This document shows, piece by piece, positions 17,424 through 27,433 of a DNA stretch of 64,000 bases (its first letter is position 1; every line of letters starts with the position of its first letter). The stretch is from NCBI GenBank assembly GCA_029245395.1, contig JAQWPL010000008.1, positions 1 through 64,000 on the forward strand. Direction: 5' to 3'. The notes under the pieces were generated by a model, which saw only the letters and a list, made by a program, of their open reading frames with translations, ran no database searches and had not been told where the DNA came from. Source of the DNA: Gammaproteobacteria bacterium (lineage in GTDB: Bacteria > Pseudomonadota > Gammaproteobacteria > Pseudomonadales > Pseudohongiellaceae). The translations under genes and the position numbers were made by a program.

Positions 17424-17471
17424 ATAGTTTCGGGACCAGCTAAATAGTTTCTGGGCTAGCTAGTACCTGCT
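17393..17471 (+). repeat. Tandem repeat of about 20 bases across the RND gene end
   Basis: GGGACCAG begins copies at 17393, 17412 and 17432, and a diverged GGGCTAG copy starts near 17453. The unit reads roughly GGGACCAGCTAAATAGTTTC. The first copy encodes the end of the transporter; the stop codon falls in the second copy. Confidence 0.75.
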
Positions 17472-17522
17472 AATAGAAGAAAAAATAGAACACGAGTACT
17501 CTGGTGCAAGAAGGGGGATAGA

Positions 17523-17558
17523 GCGATGAATAGTGCGATGAATAGTGCGATGAATAGT
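17523..17558 (+). repeat. Three tandem copies of a 12-base unit
   Basis: The unit GCGATGAATAGT occurs three times without change at 17523, 17535 and 17547. Because 12 is a multiple of three, it encodes a repeated Met-Asn-Ser-Ala if read in the frame of the ATG at 17526. Confidence 0.9.
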
Positions 17559-17639
17559 GTCGAAAGGTTGAGAAGTTGGTCTCCGTTAGCCCAAGGCGAT
17601 TGTCCAATTATTATCGTTCTTTTTATTGAATGCCTGTGA
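17526..17639 (+). CDS. Possible 37-residue small protein, unknown
   Basis: An ATG at 17526 is preceded by AAGGGGG (17511-17517) at a spacing of eight bases, a strong ribosome-binding site. The frame gives a short repeat of MNSA, a basic stretch (VERLRSW) and a hydrophobic end (PIIIVLFIECL), then TGA. The 12-base repeat lies at its start. No homology is known to me, and the reading frame may be chance; the good ribosome-binding site is the only positive evidence. Confidence 0.25.
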   Translation: MNSAMNSAMNSVERLRSWSPLAQGDCPIIIVLFIECL

Positions 17640-17671
17640 TTGACATCGGTTATTACGCCTCGGGCTAACGG
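17583..17671. repeat. Inverted repeat with 16-base arms
   Basis: The left arm CCGTTAGCCC-A-AGGCG (17583-17598) pairs with CGCCT-C-GGGCTAACGG (17656-17671), 15 of 16 positions matching, with 57 bases between. No transposase gene or target duplication is visible. It could be a hairpin RNA, a small mobile-element remnant or a protein site. Confidence 0.7.
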
Positions 17672-18513
17672 GTAGAGGAAAGATAAACGCTCCCTAATTA
17701 GTTAAATATGACGCAATAACTATGCCAGTATCATGCCCATGTTGGGCTGCCAGTTTTACCCAATAATTGAATCAACCCTATGTAAAACAATAATTTAAAG
17801 CAAAAAATTACGGAATGAGGATATAAAATAATAAATAAATACAAATAGTTAAACAGTAAACTTAATGTAAAAAAATGTATATTTTTTCGCCTTGTGTTGA
17901 CCTTAAAATGCCACTTACGTAAAGATCATGCAAAAAAATGAATAGCGGATAGGCACTTACAAAAAATAAAATATATTTTTATTTTTGCAGAGAGACTTCT
18001 TTTGCTGAGTAAAGAATAATCAGGAATAAGGGTTTTAATGGAATTCTGACTCTGGATGCTGTTTTTCTGGCCAACAATAAAGCTGGCTATTTAAGTTTCA
18101 ATAGTTGCCATCTGATCTTCCTGCAAGGGTCGAATTTACTGACTTTACGGTACTATTGAATATGCCTATTTGATATGGCACAATCCCTCGCTGTTTTGAA
18201 GGTTGTATTAATAACTATCTGATTTTTAAGTAGTATTTTTGTCAAAACACTCTGGCCCCCGCGTATTGATGAGTCTGTGTCTTTTGGAATACAGGCTTAC
18301 AAGTAAATACAGCACTCAGGAAAGGGCAGATACAGACAATTGCACGATTCTGATTTGGAATTTGGCATTCATCTGGATAGTGCTCAACAGTCTGTCTTAG
18401 ACTAAAAACCGGTCACAATTTGTTTTTATATTTTTGTCCATGACAATCAGTATTCAGGGCCAGGAATTGAAAGCTTCAATCTGGAATATTTGGGAATTTA
18501 TCAGGATAAATAC

Positions 18514-19914
18514 ATGCAAGTGTCTATTGAAACACTGACAGGTCTGGAAAGACGTATGACCATTGAAGTGCCGGCTGAAAAAGTAGAAAGCCAGGTGCGC
18601 AGTCGTTTGCAGGAAGCTGCAAAAACCTATCACATGAAGGGATTCAGGAAAGGCAAAGTACCGGTCAAAGTCATTCAAAACCAATTCGGTGCGGGTGTGC
18701 GTCAGGAAGTTGTTGGTGAAGTAATTAGTCAGTCCTGGATGGAGGCGGTCACACAGGAAAATGTTAAACCTGCTGGTCAACCCACGATTGAACCCAAGAA
18801 CCTGGAAGAGGGTAAAAACCTAGAATTCATGGCCACTTTTGAAGTCTACCCGGAAATAGATTTGCAGGATTTTTCCGGTATTGAATTAGAGCAGAAAAAA
18901 GCAGATATCACCGATGCTGATATCGACAAAATGATTGAAACGCTGCGTGAGCAACGCAAATCATTCAACGAAGTTGAAAGAACAAGTCAGGAAGGCGACC
19001 AGGTCAATATTGATTTCACTGGATCTATAGATAATGAAAAATTTGAGGGTGGTGAAGCCGCTGGAACAAACCTGTTGTTAGGCTCCAATCAAATGATACC
19101 GGGTTTTGAAGACGGACTTATTGGTAAATCCGCCGGTGAAGAAATCACTCTTGAGCTGACTTTTCCGGAGGATTATCAGAGTAAAGACCTTGCTGGAAAG
19201 GCAGTTGAGTTTGCCGTCAAAGTGAATGCAGTCAGTGAGTCAGTGCTGCCTGTACTCGATGATGAATTTTTTGCCTCATTTGATGTCAGTGAAGGTGGAC
19301 AGGAAGCCTTCAGGGAAGAAGTCTCAGCCAATATGTCCAGAGAATTGAAAAATGCTGGCAAGAACAATATCAAGAATCAAATCATTGAAGGATTGTTAGG
19401 CATACATAAAGTAGATGTGCCTAATGCATTGATAGGCAATGAAATAAACGCACTGCGTCAACAAGCAATGCAACAGTTTGGTGGAGGTCAGAATATAGAC
19501 CCGTCTATGTTGCCCGATGACTTGTTCAAAGAGCAGGCAGAGCGTCGAGTAGCGCTGAGTCTGATTATGAATGAAATTGTAAGCAAAAATGAATTGAAAC
19601 CTGAGGCAGATGCTGTACGGACCTTGATTGAGGAAATGGCTGAGAGTTATGAAAAGCCAGAAGATGTCGTTAAATGGTATTACAGTGACAAGGAACAACT
19701 GGCTAATATAGAAGCTATGGCCCTTGAAGAAGCTGTCATTGATCTTGTGCTTGATGCAGCGAAAATAAATGAATCCAGTGTCAGTTACGAAGAAGCTCTT
19801 AAACCGCCGGCGCAGGCAAAAGTAGACGAAAAAATAGACGAAAAAATTGAGTCCAAGGACAGCGAGTCACCGAAAGACGAGTCATCGGAAAGCGAACCAG
19901 CAGAGTCAGAATAA
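18514..19914 (+). CDS. tig: Trigger factor (ribosome-associated chaperone and PPIase)
   Basis: Binds the ribosome exit tunnel and assists nascent chain folding. The 466-residue protein has the ribosome-binding GFRKGKVP loop (about residues 43-50), the FKBP-type domain (about 155-240, with DQVNIDFTG and [13 protein letters not shown]) and the helical C-terminal chaperone domain. [15 protein letters not shown] at the start is as in other Tig proteins, which supports the ATG at 18514 over an ATG eight codons upstream. The C-terminal 40 residues are unusually rich in Glu, Asp, Ser and Lys, with a [15 protein letters not shown] run. It leads the tig-clpP-clpX-lon cluster. Confidence 0.97.
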   Translation: MQVSIETLTGLERRMTIEVPAEKVESQVRSRLQEAAKTYHMKGFRKGKVPVKVIQNQFGAGVRQEVVGEVISQSWMEAVTQENVKPAGQPTIEPKNLEEGKNLEFMATFEVYPEIDLQDFSGIELEQKKADITDADIDKMIETLREQRKSFNEVERTSQEGDQVNIDFTGSIDNEKFEGGEAAGTNLLLGSNQMIPGFEDGLIGKSAGEEITLELTFPEDYQSKDLAGKAVEFAVKVNAVSESVLPVLDDEFFASFDVSEGGQEAFREEVSANMSRELKNAGKNNIKNQIIEGLLGIHKVDVPNALIGNEINALRQQAMQQFGGGQNIDPSMLPDDLFKEQAERRVALSLIMNEIVSKNELKPEADAVRTLIEEMAESYEKPEDVVKWYYSDKEQLANIEAMALEEAVIDLVLDAAKINESSVSYEEALKPPAQAKVDEKIDEKIESKDSESPKDESSESEPAESE

Positions 19915-19958
19915 TTCCTGGCCAGAAATTATCAAATTCGAAGAACAGGCATACCTTA

Positions 19959-20639
19959 ATGAAAGAATATGTAAATAACGCTGGTGAAAATATGGAAACA
20001 GCCAGCCTGGTACCAATAGTTGTTGAACAGACCGCGCGCGGAGAACGCTCCTACGATATTTACTCGCGCCTGTTAAAAGAGCGGGTTATTTTCCTTGTAG
20101 GCCAAGTTGAAGATCACATGGCCAACCTGGTTGTCGCGCAGCTGTTATTTCTGGAATCTGAAAATCCTGACAAAGATATCCACTTGTATATAAATTCACC
20201 TGGCGGCTCTGTAACAGCAGGATTTTCCATTTACGACACTATGCAGTTTATTAAACCAGATGTCAGTACCATGTGTATTGGCCAGGCTGCCAGCATGGGA
20301 GCACTTCTTCTTACTGGCGGTGAAAAAGGTAAGCGTTTTGCACTGCCTCATTCCAGGATGATGATTCACCAGCCAAGCGGCGGTGCCCAGGGCCAGGCTT
20401 CTGACATCCATATCCAGTCCCAGGAGATTCTCCATGTGCGCGAACGCCTGAACCAGGTACTGTCTACTCATACCGGTCAGGATCTGGATGTCATTGCCAA
20501 AGACACAGATCGGGATAATTTCATGAATGCTGAAGCGGCAGTAAACTATGGTTTGATTGATAGTGTTCTAGATAAACGGGTTTTGCCTGCAAATGGTGCT
20601 AACGGGGCTAAAGAGGATAGTTCAGAGAACAAGGATTAA
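19959..20639 (+). CDS. clpP: ATP-dependent Clp protease proteolytic subunit
   Basis: Serine peptidase forming the tetradecameric chamber that works with ClpX or ClpA. The catalytic triad is visible: Ser112 in GQAASMGA, His137 in MMIHQP and Asp186 in TDRDNF, counted from the ATG at 19959. [11 protein letters not shown] forms the oxyanion loop. An ATG at 19992 would remove 11 residues and is also plausible; the extra N-terminal residues would be a propeptide. It lies 44 bases after tig and about 150 bases before clpX. Confidence 0.97.
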   Translation: MKEYVNNAGENMETASLVPIVVEQTARGERSYDIYSRLLKERVIFLVGQVEDHMANLVVAQLLFLESENPDKDIHLYINSPGGSVTAGFSIYDTMQFIKPDVSTMCIGQAASMGALLLTGGEKGKRFALPHSRMMIHQPSGGAQGQASDIHIQSQEILHVRERLNQVLSTHTGQDLDVIAKDTDRDNFMNAEAAVNYGLIDSVLDKRVLPANGANGAKEDSSENKD

Positions 20640-20792
20640 AGCCGATTTATTACTTTATGGGTGATGTTAAGAATGACTGAGACCTGTAATTATTGCTTGT
20701 AAAATGGGCTGAATGCCTTAATCTTAGTAGTATGCAGGGAAGGTTTATGCGGTTCCTGAAAAACCTCAGAAGTTAACAATCAGGGTTAATAA

Positions 20793-22082
20793 ATGGCTGA
20801 CGACAAGAAGGATGACGATAACGGTAAATTGCTGTATTGCTCGTTTTGCGGCAAAAGCCAGCATGAAGTCAGAAAACTGATTGCTGGTCCGTCTGTTTTT
20901 GTCTGCGATGAATGCGTTGATCTTTGCAACGATATTATCAGGGAAGAAATCCAGGAAAAAGCAGTAGACATTGAAGATAGGAAACTCCCCACTCCTGAAG
21001 AAATTAGGGATACCCTTGATGAATATGTCATTGGTCAGGACACAGCTAAAAAGACTCTTTCTGTTGCTGTCTATAATCATTACAAGCGCCTCAATTATGA
21101 GGAAAAAAGCGACGAAGTTGAACTTAGCAAAAGCAATATTCTCATTATCGGTCCAACAGGGACTGGTAAAACACTTCTGGCAGAAACCCTGGCCAGGTTG
21201 CTGGATGTGCCATTTACAATTGCCGATGCCACAACACTGACAGAAGCAGGTTATGTGGGTGAAGATGTTGAAAACATCATTCAGAAATTATTACAGAAAT
21301 GTGATTACGATGTGGACAAGGCCCAAATTGGTATTGTCTATATTGACGAAATCGACAAGATTTCCAGGAAGTCTGACAACCCATCCATTACTCGCGATGT
21401 GTCAGGTGAAGGTGTCCAACAGGCATTGTTGAAACTGATTGAAGGCACAGTAGCCTCAGTTCCGCCTCAGGGAGGACGAAAACATCCTCAGCAGGAATTT
21501 CTACAGGTAGATACTGCGAATATTCTTTTTATTTGCGGCGGGGCTTTTGCCGGATTGGACAAGATTATCCGTGATCGGTCTGACAAAGGTGGAATTGGCT
21601 TTTCAGCGGAAGTCCGTAGCCCTGAGACTGAATTGAAAGTTGGCGAAACATTACTGGATGTTGAGCCTGAAGACCTGGTCAAGTATGGATTGATCCCGGA
21701 ATTTGTAGGCAGGCTACCAATGATTGCCACACTCAATGAGCTGGATGAAGAAGCCCTGGTGAAGATTCTCAGGGAACCGAAAAATTCTCTGATCAGGCAA
21801 TATGCCAAGTTGTTTGAAATGGAAGGTGTGGAAATTCAGTTCCGCGAAGATGCACTTCGAGCTATAGCAAAAAAAGCACAGGAAAGGAAAACCGGGGCAA
21901 GAGGCCTGCGTTCCATTATGGAGACAGTACTTCTAGACACCATGTACAATATTCCTTCTCAAGATGGTGTCACAAAGGTAGTCATTGATGAAGCTGTCAT
22001 CAATGGAGAATCCGAACCGCTGTTAATGTACGAAACAGGCGAATCTGGTCAGGAAAAAAAAGCCAGCAGTGATCCGGCTTGA
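20793..22082 (+). CDS. clpX: ATP-dependent Clp protease ATP-binding subunit ClpX
   Basis: AAA+ unfoldase that feeds substrates to ClpP. The 429-residue protein starts with the zinc-binding domain (Cys16, Cys19, Cys38, Cys41), then the Walker A GPTGTGKT (about residues 120-127), the Walker [11 protein letters not shown], the ClpP-binding IGF-type loop region (GGIGFSAEV) and the sensor-2 GARGLRS near residue 368. AGGG lies about nine bases before the ATG at 20793. The clpP-clpX order is the normal one. Confidence 0.98.
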   Translation: MADDKKDDDNGKLLYCSFCGKSQHEVRKLIAGPSVFVCDECVDLCNDIIREEIQEKAVDIEDRKLPTPEEIRDTLDEYVIGQDTAKKTLSVAVYNHYKRLNYEEKSDEVELSKSNILIIGPTGTGKTLLAETLARLLDVPFTIADATTLTEAGYVGEDVENIIQKLLQKCDYDVDKAQIGIVYIDEIDKISRKSDNPSITRDVSGEGVQQALLKLIEGTVASVPPQGGRKHPQQEFLQVDTANILFICGGAFAGLDKIIRDRSDKGGIGFSAEVRSPETELKVGETLLDVEPEDLVKYGLIPEFVGRLPMIATLNELDEEALVKILREPKNSLIRQYAKLFEMEGVEIQFREDALRAIAKKAQERKTGARGLRSIMETVLLDTMYNIPSQDGVTKVVIDEAVINGESEPLLMYETGESGQEKKASSDPA

Positions 22083-22335
22083 AAAATTAGAATTCGCCCA
22101 TAAATCTATACATGGTGGATTTAGGATCAGGCATAATAAGCGACGAGCTCTTCACGTTTTTTCCGGAGCCGCTTACTGAGTAGTATTCAAACTGTGAACA
22201 GTCAATGTGAATCAGTTAGCAATAAACACCTATTTTTCCAAGAAATACCAAATCAGACAAACGAATTCAGGTATAACCTGATATTCTAAATGACACATTA
22301 ATACACCTAGTTTCCGGTCAGGCAGCACGCATTTT

Positions 22336-24771
22336 ATGGAAAACCCTTCTACACCGAATAACGATGAAATATTACCTTTCCTACCACTGAGAGGTGTTGT
22401 GGTTTATCCACAAATCGTACACCCATTATTTGTTGCCAGAGAAAAATCTATCCGTGCTCTGAAAGAGGCCATGGCCGGAGACAAGAAAGTAATTCTTGCT
22501 GCACAGAAACAGCATTCCGATGATGATCCAGGCATAGAAGATGTCTTTACCATAGGCACTATTGCTTCAGTTCTGCAATTGATGCATGTAAACGATGGTA
22601 CAGTGAAAGTACTGGTTGAAGGCGTAGAGCGGGTGCAAATAAAAACCCTGTACACCGATGAAGACTATTACAAAGCTGATACTGTCAGTCTCAGTGGCAG
22701 CACTGTTGAAGAAAAGGATACTGAAATTCTGGTCCGGTCACTGCTTTCCCAGTTCGACCAGTATGTCCAGTTAAGCAAGAAAATATCCCCTGAAGTCCTT
22801 ACATCAATTACCAGTATCGATGAACCAAGCAGGCTCGTTGATACCATTGCCACACACATGTCACTTCAGCTGCAGGAAAAGCAAAATATTCTTGAGCTTG
22901 CCAATATAAAACCCCGAATCGAGCACCTTATGTCTCTGATTGAGGCAGAAATCGATATTTTTCAGGTAGAAAAGCGCATTCGCGGCCGGGTTAAAAAACA
23001 AATGGAGAAAAGCCAGCGTGAGTACTATCTGAATGAGCAAATGAAAGCTATTCAGAAAGAGATGGGTGAGCTGGAAGATGTGCCAAATGAGGCAGACGAG
23101 CTAAAACGTAAAATCGATGAAGCTGGAATGCCAAAAGAAGCAAAAGATAAAACCGCCGCAGAATTGAACAAACTGAAAATGATGTCTCCTATGTCATCAG
23201 AAGCCTCAGTAGTTCGTACCTATATCGACTGGATGATCAGTGTTCCCTGGAAGAAAAAATCCAGAATCCGCACCGACCTGAAAAAAGCGGAGGAAATATT
23301 AGATAACGATCATTATGGCCTGAAAGAAGTAAAAGAACGTATTGTTGAATATCTCGCAGTTCAGAAACGAGTAAAGAAACTCAAGGGCCCGATTTTGTGC
23401 CTTGTAGGGCCACCAGGTGTCGGTAAGACGTCACTGGGAGAATCTATCGCTAGGGCTACAGGCAGGAAATTTGTCCGTATGGCGCTTGGCGGAGTCAGAG
23501 ATGAAGCTGAAATCAGAGGGCACAGAAGAACGTATATAGGCTCATTGCCGGGTAAAGTCCTGCAGAAAATGGCCAAGGTAGGTGTACGTAATCCGTTGGT
23601 GCTTCTGGACGAAGTAGATAAAATGGGGATGGATCACCGCGGTGATCCGGCTGCAGCTCTGCTTGAAGTATTGGATCCTGAACAGAATCACAGTTTTAAT
23701 GATCACTATCTGGAAGTGGATTATGATCTAAGTGATGTGTTGTTTATCTGTACATCAAATTCCATGAATATTCCAGAGCCACTTCTTGATCGAATGGAAG
23801 TCATTCGACTACCTGGCTATACAGAAGATGAAAAACAGAATATTGCCAGCCGCTACCTGATTCCAAAACAAAAAATAAATAATGGCCTTAAGGAAGACGA
23901 AGTAAGTTTTTCCATACAAGCTGTTGTGGACCTGATTCGTCACTACACTCGCGAGGCGGGTGTCAGAGGGCTGGAAAGAGAAATTGCGAAAATTTGCCGG
24001 AAAATTGTTAAGGAATATACGCTCGAAACCGGTTTGTTGAATGTAGATGTGACCGAAAAAGATCTGGAGAAATATGTTGGCGTCCAAAAGTATGATTTTG
24101 GCAGGGCAGAAGAAAAAGATGCTGTTGGTCAGGTGAATGGCCTGGCATGGACGCAGGTTGGTGGAGAGCTCCTGACTATTGAGGCAGTGGCTACATCCGG
24201 TAAGGGTAAAACCACTATGACAGGATCACTTGGCGACATCATGCAGGAATCTATTCAGGCGGCATTGACCGTTGTCAGAAGTCGGGCAAGCACCTTGGGA
24301 CTTAAAGATAACTTCCATGAAAACAATGACTTGCATGTTCATGTGCCTGAAGGTGCAACGCCAAAAGATGGTCCGAGTGCGGGTGTCGGCATGTGCACTG
24401 CTTTGGTTTCTGTGCTGACTGGAATACCCGTAAAGAATGATGTTGCCATGACAGGGGAAATTACGTTACGTGGTCAGGTACTCCCTATTGGCGGACTGAA
24501 GGAAAAACTTTTGGCAGCTCACAGGGGTGAAATAAAAACTGTTATAATTCCGAGCGAAAATGAGCGAGATCTGAAAGAAATTCCGGATAATATAAAAGCT
24601 GATCTGAATATCAAATCAGTAAAATGGATTGACGAAGTTCTTGAGATAGCATTGCAATTTATGCCAGAACCCTTAGAAGATAATAAATCTCAAGTACTTG
24701 AAAAAGATTCTTCAAAAACAAGTAAGAATGAAATCAAGAATAAGAGAAAAAAATCAATAAATACACATTAG
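22336..24771 (+). CDS. lon: ATP-dependent protease Lon
   Basis: Cytosolic AAA+ serine protease that degrades damaged and regulatory proteins. The 811 residues show the N-terminal substrate domain, the Walker [10 protein letters not shown] at about 358-366, Walker [10 protein letters not shown], and the Ser-Lys dyad: Ser681 in DGPSAGVGM and Lys724 in GGLKEKLL. The C-terminal 30 residues after the protease domain are rich in Lys, Ser and Asn, longer than in E. coli. It follows clpX by 253 bases, and a separate promoter is likely there; I see no clear heat-shock motif. Confidence 0.98.
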   Translation: MENPSTPNNDEILPFLPLRGVVVYPQIVHPLFVAREKSIRALKEAMAGDKKVILAAQKQHSDDDPGIEDVFTIGTIASVLQLMHVNDGTVKVLVEGVERVQIKTLYTDEDYYKADTVSLSGSTVEEKDTEILVRSLLSQFDQYVQLSKKISPEVLTSITSIDEPSRLVDTIATHMSLQLQEKQNILELANIKPRIEHLMSLIEAEIDIFQVEKRIRGRVKKQMEKSQREYYLNEQMKAIQKEMGELEDVPNEADELKRKIDEAGMPKEAKDKTAAELNKLKMMSPMSSEASVVRTYIDWMISVPWKKKSRIRTDLKKAEEILDNDHYGLKEVKERIVEYLAVQKRVKKLKGPILCLVGPPGVGKTSLGESIARATGRKFVRMALGGVRDEAEIRGHRRTYIGSLPGKVLQKMAKVGVRNPLVLLDEVDKMGMDHRGDPAAALLEVLDPEQNHSFNDHYLEVDYDLSDVLFICTSNSMNIPEPLLDRMEVIRLPGYTEDEKQNIASRYLIPKQKINNGLKEDEVSFSIQAVVDLIRHYTREAGVRGLEREIAKICRKIVKEYTLETGLLNVDVTEKDLEKYVGVQKYDFGRAEEKDAVGQVNGLAWTQVGGELLTIEAVATSGKGKTTMTGSLGDIMQESIQAALTVVRSRASTLGLKDNFHENNDLHVHVPEGATPKDGPSAGVGMCTALVSVLTGIPVKNDVAMTGEITLRGQVLPIGGLKEKLLAAHRGEIKTVIIPSENERDLKEIPDNIKADLNIKSVKWIDEVLEIALQFMPEPLEDNKSQVLEKDSSKTSKNEIKNKRKKSINTH

Positions 24772-24786
24772 GAAGCCACGTATTTC

Positions 24787-24816
24787 TTGACTTTATCTTC
24801 TGACAGTTGGTATAAA
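24787..24816 (+). promoter_or_regulatory. Sigma-70-type promoter of hupB
   Basis: TTGACT (24787-24792) and TATAAA (24811-24816) are 18 bases apart. Transcription would start near 24823, inside a 17-base palindrome, leaving a leader of about 168 bases before the hupB start. Confidence 0.7.
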
Positions 24817-24818
24817 GT

Positions 24819-24835
24819 TGACTGTATTACAGTCA
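24819..24835. promoter_or_regulatory. 17-base palindrome at the hupB start site
   Basis: TGACTGTA-T-TACAGTCA is a perfect inverted repeat around one central base, just downstream of the -10 element. The position fits an operator for a repressor. The regulator is unknown. Confidence 0.55.
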
Positions 24836-24858
24836 GGCTAAACACTTACAAAACAAAA

Positions 24859-24951
24859 GTTTTAACATAGCTTTAAATAAAAGTTTTTAACTAGGTTTTA
24901 CAACAAGTTTTTTCACCCAGGTTTTTACAACTGGATTTAGTTTTTAACACA
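24859..24951 (+). repeat. T-tract repeat with about 12-base period in the hupB leader
   Basis: Units beginning GTTTT or a close variant start at 24859, 24871, 24883, 24895, 24907, 24921 and 24940. The unit resembles GTTTTTAACTAG. The regular spacing of T-tracts is clear although the copies have diverged. Confidence 0.6.
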
Positions 24952-24990
24952 TTTAATTTTTTTTAACCATAATGATAACAAGGGGCTAAC

Positions 24991-25269
24991 GTGAATAAAT
25001 CAGAATTAATAGACGCTGTCGCTGAAACTGCCGACTTACCAAAAGCTGCTGCTGCTCGTGCAATTGATGCAATGACCGACTCCATTGCGGGTTCACTAAA
25101 AGCAGGAAACTCAGTTGCTCTGGTGGGCTTTGGTTCTTTTAATGTAAAAGACAGGGCGGCCCGAATTGGCCGTAATCCTCAAACTGGAGCTCCTATTCAG
25201 ATTGCTGCTGCAAGAGTACCTTCCTTTAAAGCTGGCAAGGCGCTTAAAGACGCTGTTAACGGTCGATAG
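24991..25269 (+). CDS. hupB: DNA-binding protein HU
   Basis: A 92-residue histone-like protein that bends DNA and organises the nucleoid. [16 protein letters not shown] at the start, [22 protein letters not shown] in the beta arm region and [14 protein letters not shown] at the end are standard for HU-beta. The start is GTG at 24991 with AAGGGG in front. It sits between lon and ppiD, as in E. coli, with its own promoter upstream and a strong terminator after it. Confidence 0.97.
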   Translation: MNKSELIDAVAETADLPKAAAARAIDAMTDSIAGSLKAGNSVALVGFGSFNVKDRAARIGRNPQTGAPIQIAAARVPSFKAGKALKDAVNGR

Positions 25270-25375
25270 TACTAAAACAGCACAAGGATTTTTCTGTAGG
25301 CCTGGTACTTGCAGCTTGTAACTAGCAAATACCAAGGTTAATGCAGAAAAAGGCTTGATCAGTAATAATACCTCT

Positions 25376-25406
25376 AGAGGGCGCATCTTTGATGCGCCTT
25401 CTGTTT
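25376..25406 (+). terminator. Rho-independent terminator after hupB
   Basis: A stem of about 12 pairs with one G-T wobble: AGAGGGCGCATC (25376-25387), loop TTT, GATGCGCCTTCT (25391-25402), followed by GTTTTATT. GC-rich core and T-rich tail fit an intrinsic terminator. Confidence 0.85.
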
Positions 25407-25496
25407 TATTAACAAACTGATTTTTTCACTGTAAAATTTACGTAAAGTAGATAGAAATAATGTCCATCTCATAAGGTGGCACTACCGGATTAAGAA

Positions 25497-27383
25497 ATGC
25501 TGCAAAAAATTCGTGATAACAGTCAGAGCATTGGTGCCAAAATATTTGTTTGGTTCATTGTGGTTATTTTTGGTGCCTGGGGTGCCAGTTCCATTGTTAC
25601 GTCTGTAATCACTACCAATCCGACGGTTACAGTGAATGGTGAAGAAATTGACGAGTTAGAAGTAGAGCAAAGTGCTCAGAGACGTATTCAGGAACTGATA
25701 ACAAGTTTAGGCCCGGATGCCGATTTATCGGATATCGATGAAGATTTAATTCGTGACGCTGCTATAAATGAATTAATCCAGCGCGAACTAATGCTGCAAT
25801 ATGCAGAGCAAACCGGCATGGTTGTTTCCTCACGCAGTATCGATCGCAGTATTGCACAGACTGCAGATTTTCAGATTGATGGTGTGTTCAATGGAGAACG
25901 GGCCCAGATATTGCTCCAGAGCATGGGTTATACACCCAATTCCTATCGGGCTGCCCTGGCTTCCGAGGGGGTTATGAACCAGATCTCATTTGCTTACGGG
26001 CTATCTGGATTTATTACCAGGCCGGAAATGGAGACCCTTGCAAAATTACTTAACCAGACAAGAGACTTGCGTTACTTGCTTATCAGTATGGACGGATTGT
26101 TAGGATCTATGGATATAAGCGATGAAGAAATCGCCGAATATTACACAGCCAATGAGAATCAGTTCATGCTTGAAGAACAGGTTTCATTGGACTATCTGGA
26201 GCTGGATAAAGAAGCCATTTTTGACGAAGTTACTGTCACTGAAGAACAGATTCGTCAACGTTATGATGAGCAGCAGGTGGAATACCAATCTCTGATAGAG
26301 CGCCGCGCGTCCCATATCCTGCTTGAAGCTTTTTCTGAAGAGGACTATGCAGAGGTTATGAACCTGGCTGAAGAATTAAAAGAGCGCATAGATGCTAGCG
26401 AGAGCTTTGAAGATCTGGCAGGTGAATACTCTAATGACCTGGGTTCAGCCGAGTTTGGAGGTGATGTTGGCTACACCTCAGGTGAGAATTTCGTGGAAGA
26501 ATTCGAGCAGGCACTGCTTGCTTTGGATGTAGATGAAGTATCTGCACCAGTGCGTACAGAATTTGGTGTTCATTTGATAAAACTCACCGAACGTAGTGAG
26601 TCAGAAATTGAGAGCTATGAAGATAGCGCCGAGAGCCTGGAACGCGATCTAAAAACAGCAGAAGTGGACAGAATATTTCTGGAGCGGGCGGAGGAATTGG
26701 GTAATTTGGCCTTTGAATCCTTTGACCTGGCAGATCCTGCCGATATTATGGGTCTAGAAATCCAGACCACCTCACTATTTGGACGCAGAGGTGGTGTAGG
26801 CATAGCAACCAATGGCGATGTGATTAATTCTGCATTTACTCCCGAGCTTTTGATTGACGGACTAAATAGTGATCTGATTGCGATTACGCCAGCGCGCTCT
26901 GTTGCCATAAGGGTAGTTGATCATAACCAACCCCAGCTGCAACCACTGGATGTAGTCAGCGGCGAAATCCAGATACTTCTCCAATTTGAAAAAATCCGAG
27001 AAAGGGCCGTTGATCTGGGTGAGACAATTCGTGACAGTATGCAAAACGGTCAGAATATAGACACGCTCCTGGAAACTCAGGATCTGAACTGGAATCAACT
27101 CAATGCTCTGGAACGCAGTAATCAACTTCTGCCGCCAGAATTGGTTCAGAATGTTTTTGATATGCCAGGGCCTGAAGCCGGGGATGTCAGGGTGGACGGC
27201 TTCCAGCTGTCTACAGGTGAATATGTCGTTGTTGAATTGCAAAATGTGAATGAAGGTAGCCTTGAAGACCTCGAGCAAGAGGAACAGGCGAGTCTGCAGA
27301 CATTTCTGGCTCAGCAATATTCCAATGAAGAATTTGAAGCCCTCATACTTGGCTTGCAAAACAGAGCAGACATAAACCGCTAA
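25497..27383 (+). CDS. ppiD: SurA N-terminal/PPIase domain chaperone PpiD
   Basis: Inner-membrane-anchored periplasmic chaperone that works near the Sec translocon on outer-membrane proteins. The 628 residues begin with a short cytoplasmic segment and one membrane helix (about residues 13-36, IFVWFIVVIFGAWGASSIV). A SurA-like N-domain follows, then a single parvulin domain (about 258-365, with RRASHILLEA and FGGDVGYTSGENF) and a C-terminal domain. Overall acidic, as usual for the family. The lon-hupB-ppiD order matches E. coli. A strong terminator follows. Confidence 0.93.
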   Translation: MLQKIRDNSQSIGAKIFVWFIVVIFGAWGASSIVTSVITTNPTVTVNGEEIDELEVEQSAQRRIQELITSLGPDADLSDIDEDLIRDAAINELIQRELMLQYAEQTGMVVSSRSIDRSIAQTADFQIDGVFNGERAQILLQSMGYTPNSYRAALASEGVMNQISFAYGLSGFITRPEMETLAKLLNQTRDLRYLLISMDGLLGSMDISDEEIAEYYTANENQFMLEEQVSLDYLELDKEAIFDEVTVTEEQIRQRYDEQQVEYQSLIERRASHILLEAFSEEDYAEVMNLAEELKERIDASESFEDLAGEYSNDLGSAEFGGDVGYTSGENFVEEFEQALLALDVDEVSAPVRTEFGVHLIKLTERSESEIESYEDSAESLERDLKTAEVDRIFLERAEELGNLAFESFDLADPADIMGLEIQTTSLFGRRGGVGIATNGDVINSAFTPELLIDGLNSDLIAITPARSVAIRVVDHNQPQLQPLDVVSGEIQILLQFEKIRERAVDLGETIRDSMQNGQNIDTLLETQDLNWNQLNALERSNQLLPPELVQNVFDMPGPEAGDVRVDGFQLSTGEYVVVELQNVNEGSLEDLEQEEQASLQTFLAQQYSNEEFEALILGLQNRADINR

Positions 27384-27399
27384 CTGGATAGTATTATTG

Positions 27400-27433
27400 A
27401 AAGCCTGGAATCGAAAGATTTGAGGCTTTTTTT
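27400..27433 (+). terminator. Rho-independent terminator after ppiD
   Basis: AAAGCCT (27400-27406) pairs with AGGCTTT (27423-27429); within the loop AATC pairs with GATT around a GAAA tetraloop. The tail is seven T residues including the stem end. Confidence 0.88.

Larger units (their letters stand above)
17424..18513. other. AT-rich 1.1-kb intergenic region
   Basis: No convincing protein gene is visible apart from one possible 37-codon ORF. The left part holds tandem repeats and a large inverted repeat; from about 17700 to 18480 the sequence is very AT-rich with stop codons in all frames. I found no tRNA-like or known small-RNA pattern. A direct repeat TGCCAGT (17723-17729 and 17748-17754) flanks a GCCCA-TGT-TGGGC hairpin. 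The tig promoter must lie in its right end, but I see no strong match. Confidence 0.6.

Noticed and set aside
17523-17558. CRISPR-like repeat
   Set aside because: The 12-base units are directly abutted with no spacers, and no cas genes are present.
17583-17671. Integron attC site
   Set aside because: The ends read GTTAGCC...GGGCTAAC, the reverse of the attC order (RYYYAAC first, GTTRRRY last), and no integrase or cassette array is near.
18430-18513. tRNA gene upstream of tig, as found in some pseudomonads
   Set aside because: No T-loop-like GTTCRA motif or acceptor pairing is visible here or elsewhere in the 17.4-18.5 kb gap.
22123-22186. Intrinsic terminator between clpX and lon
   Set aside because: TAAGCG...CGCTTA arms with an inner GCTC/GAGC pairing exist, but there is no T tract after the stem.
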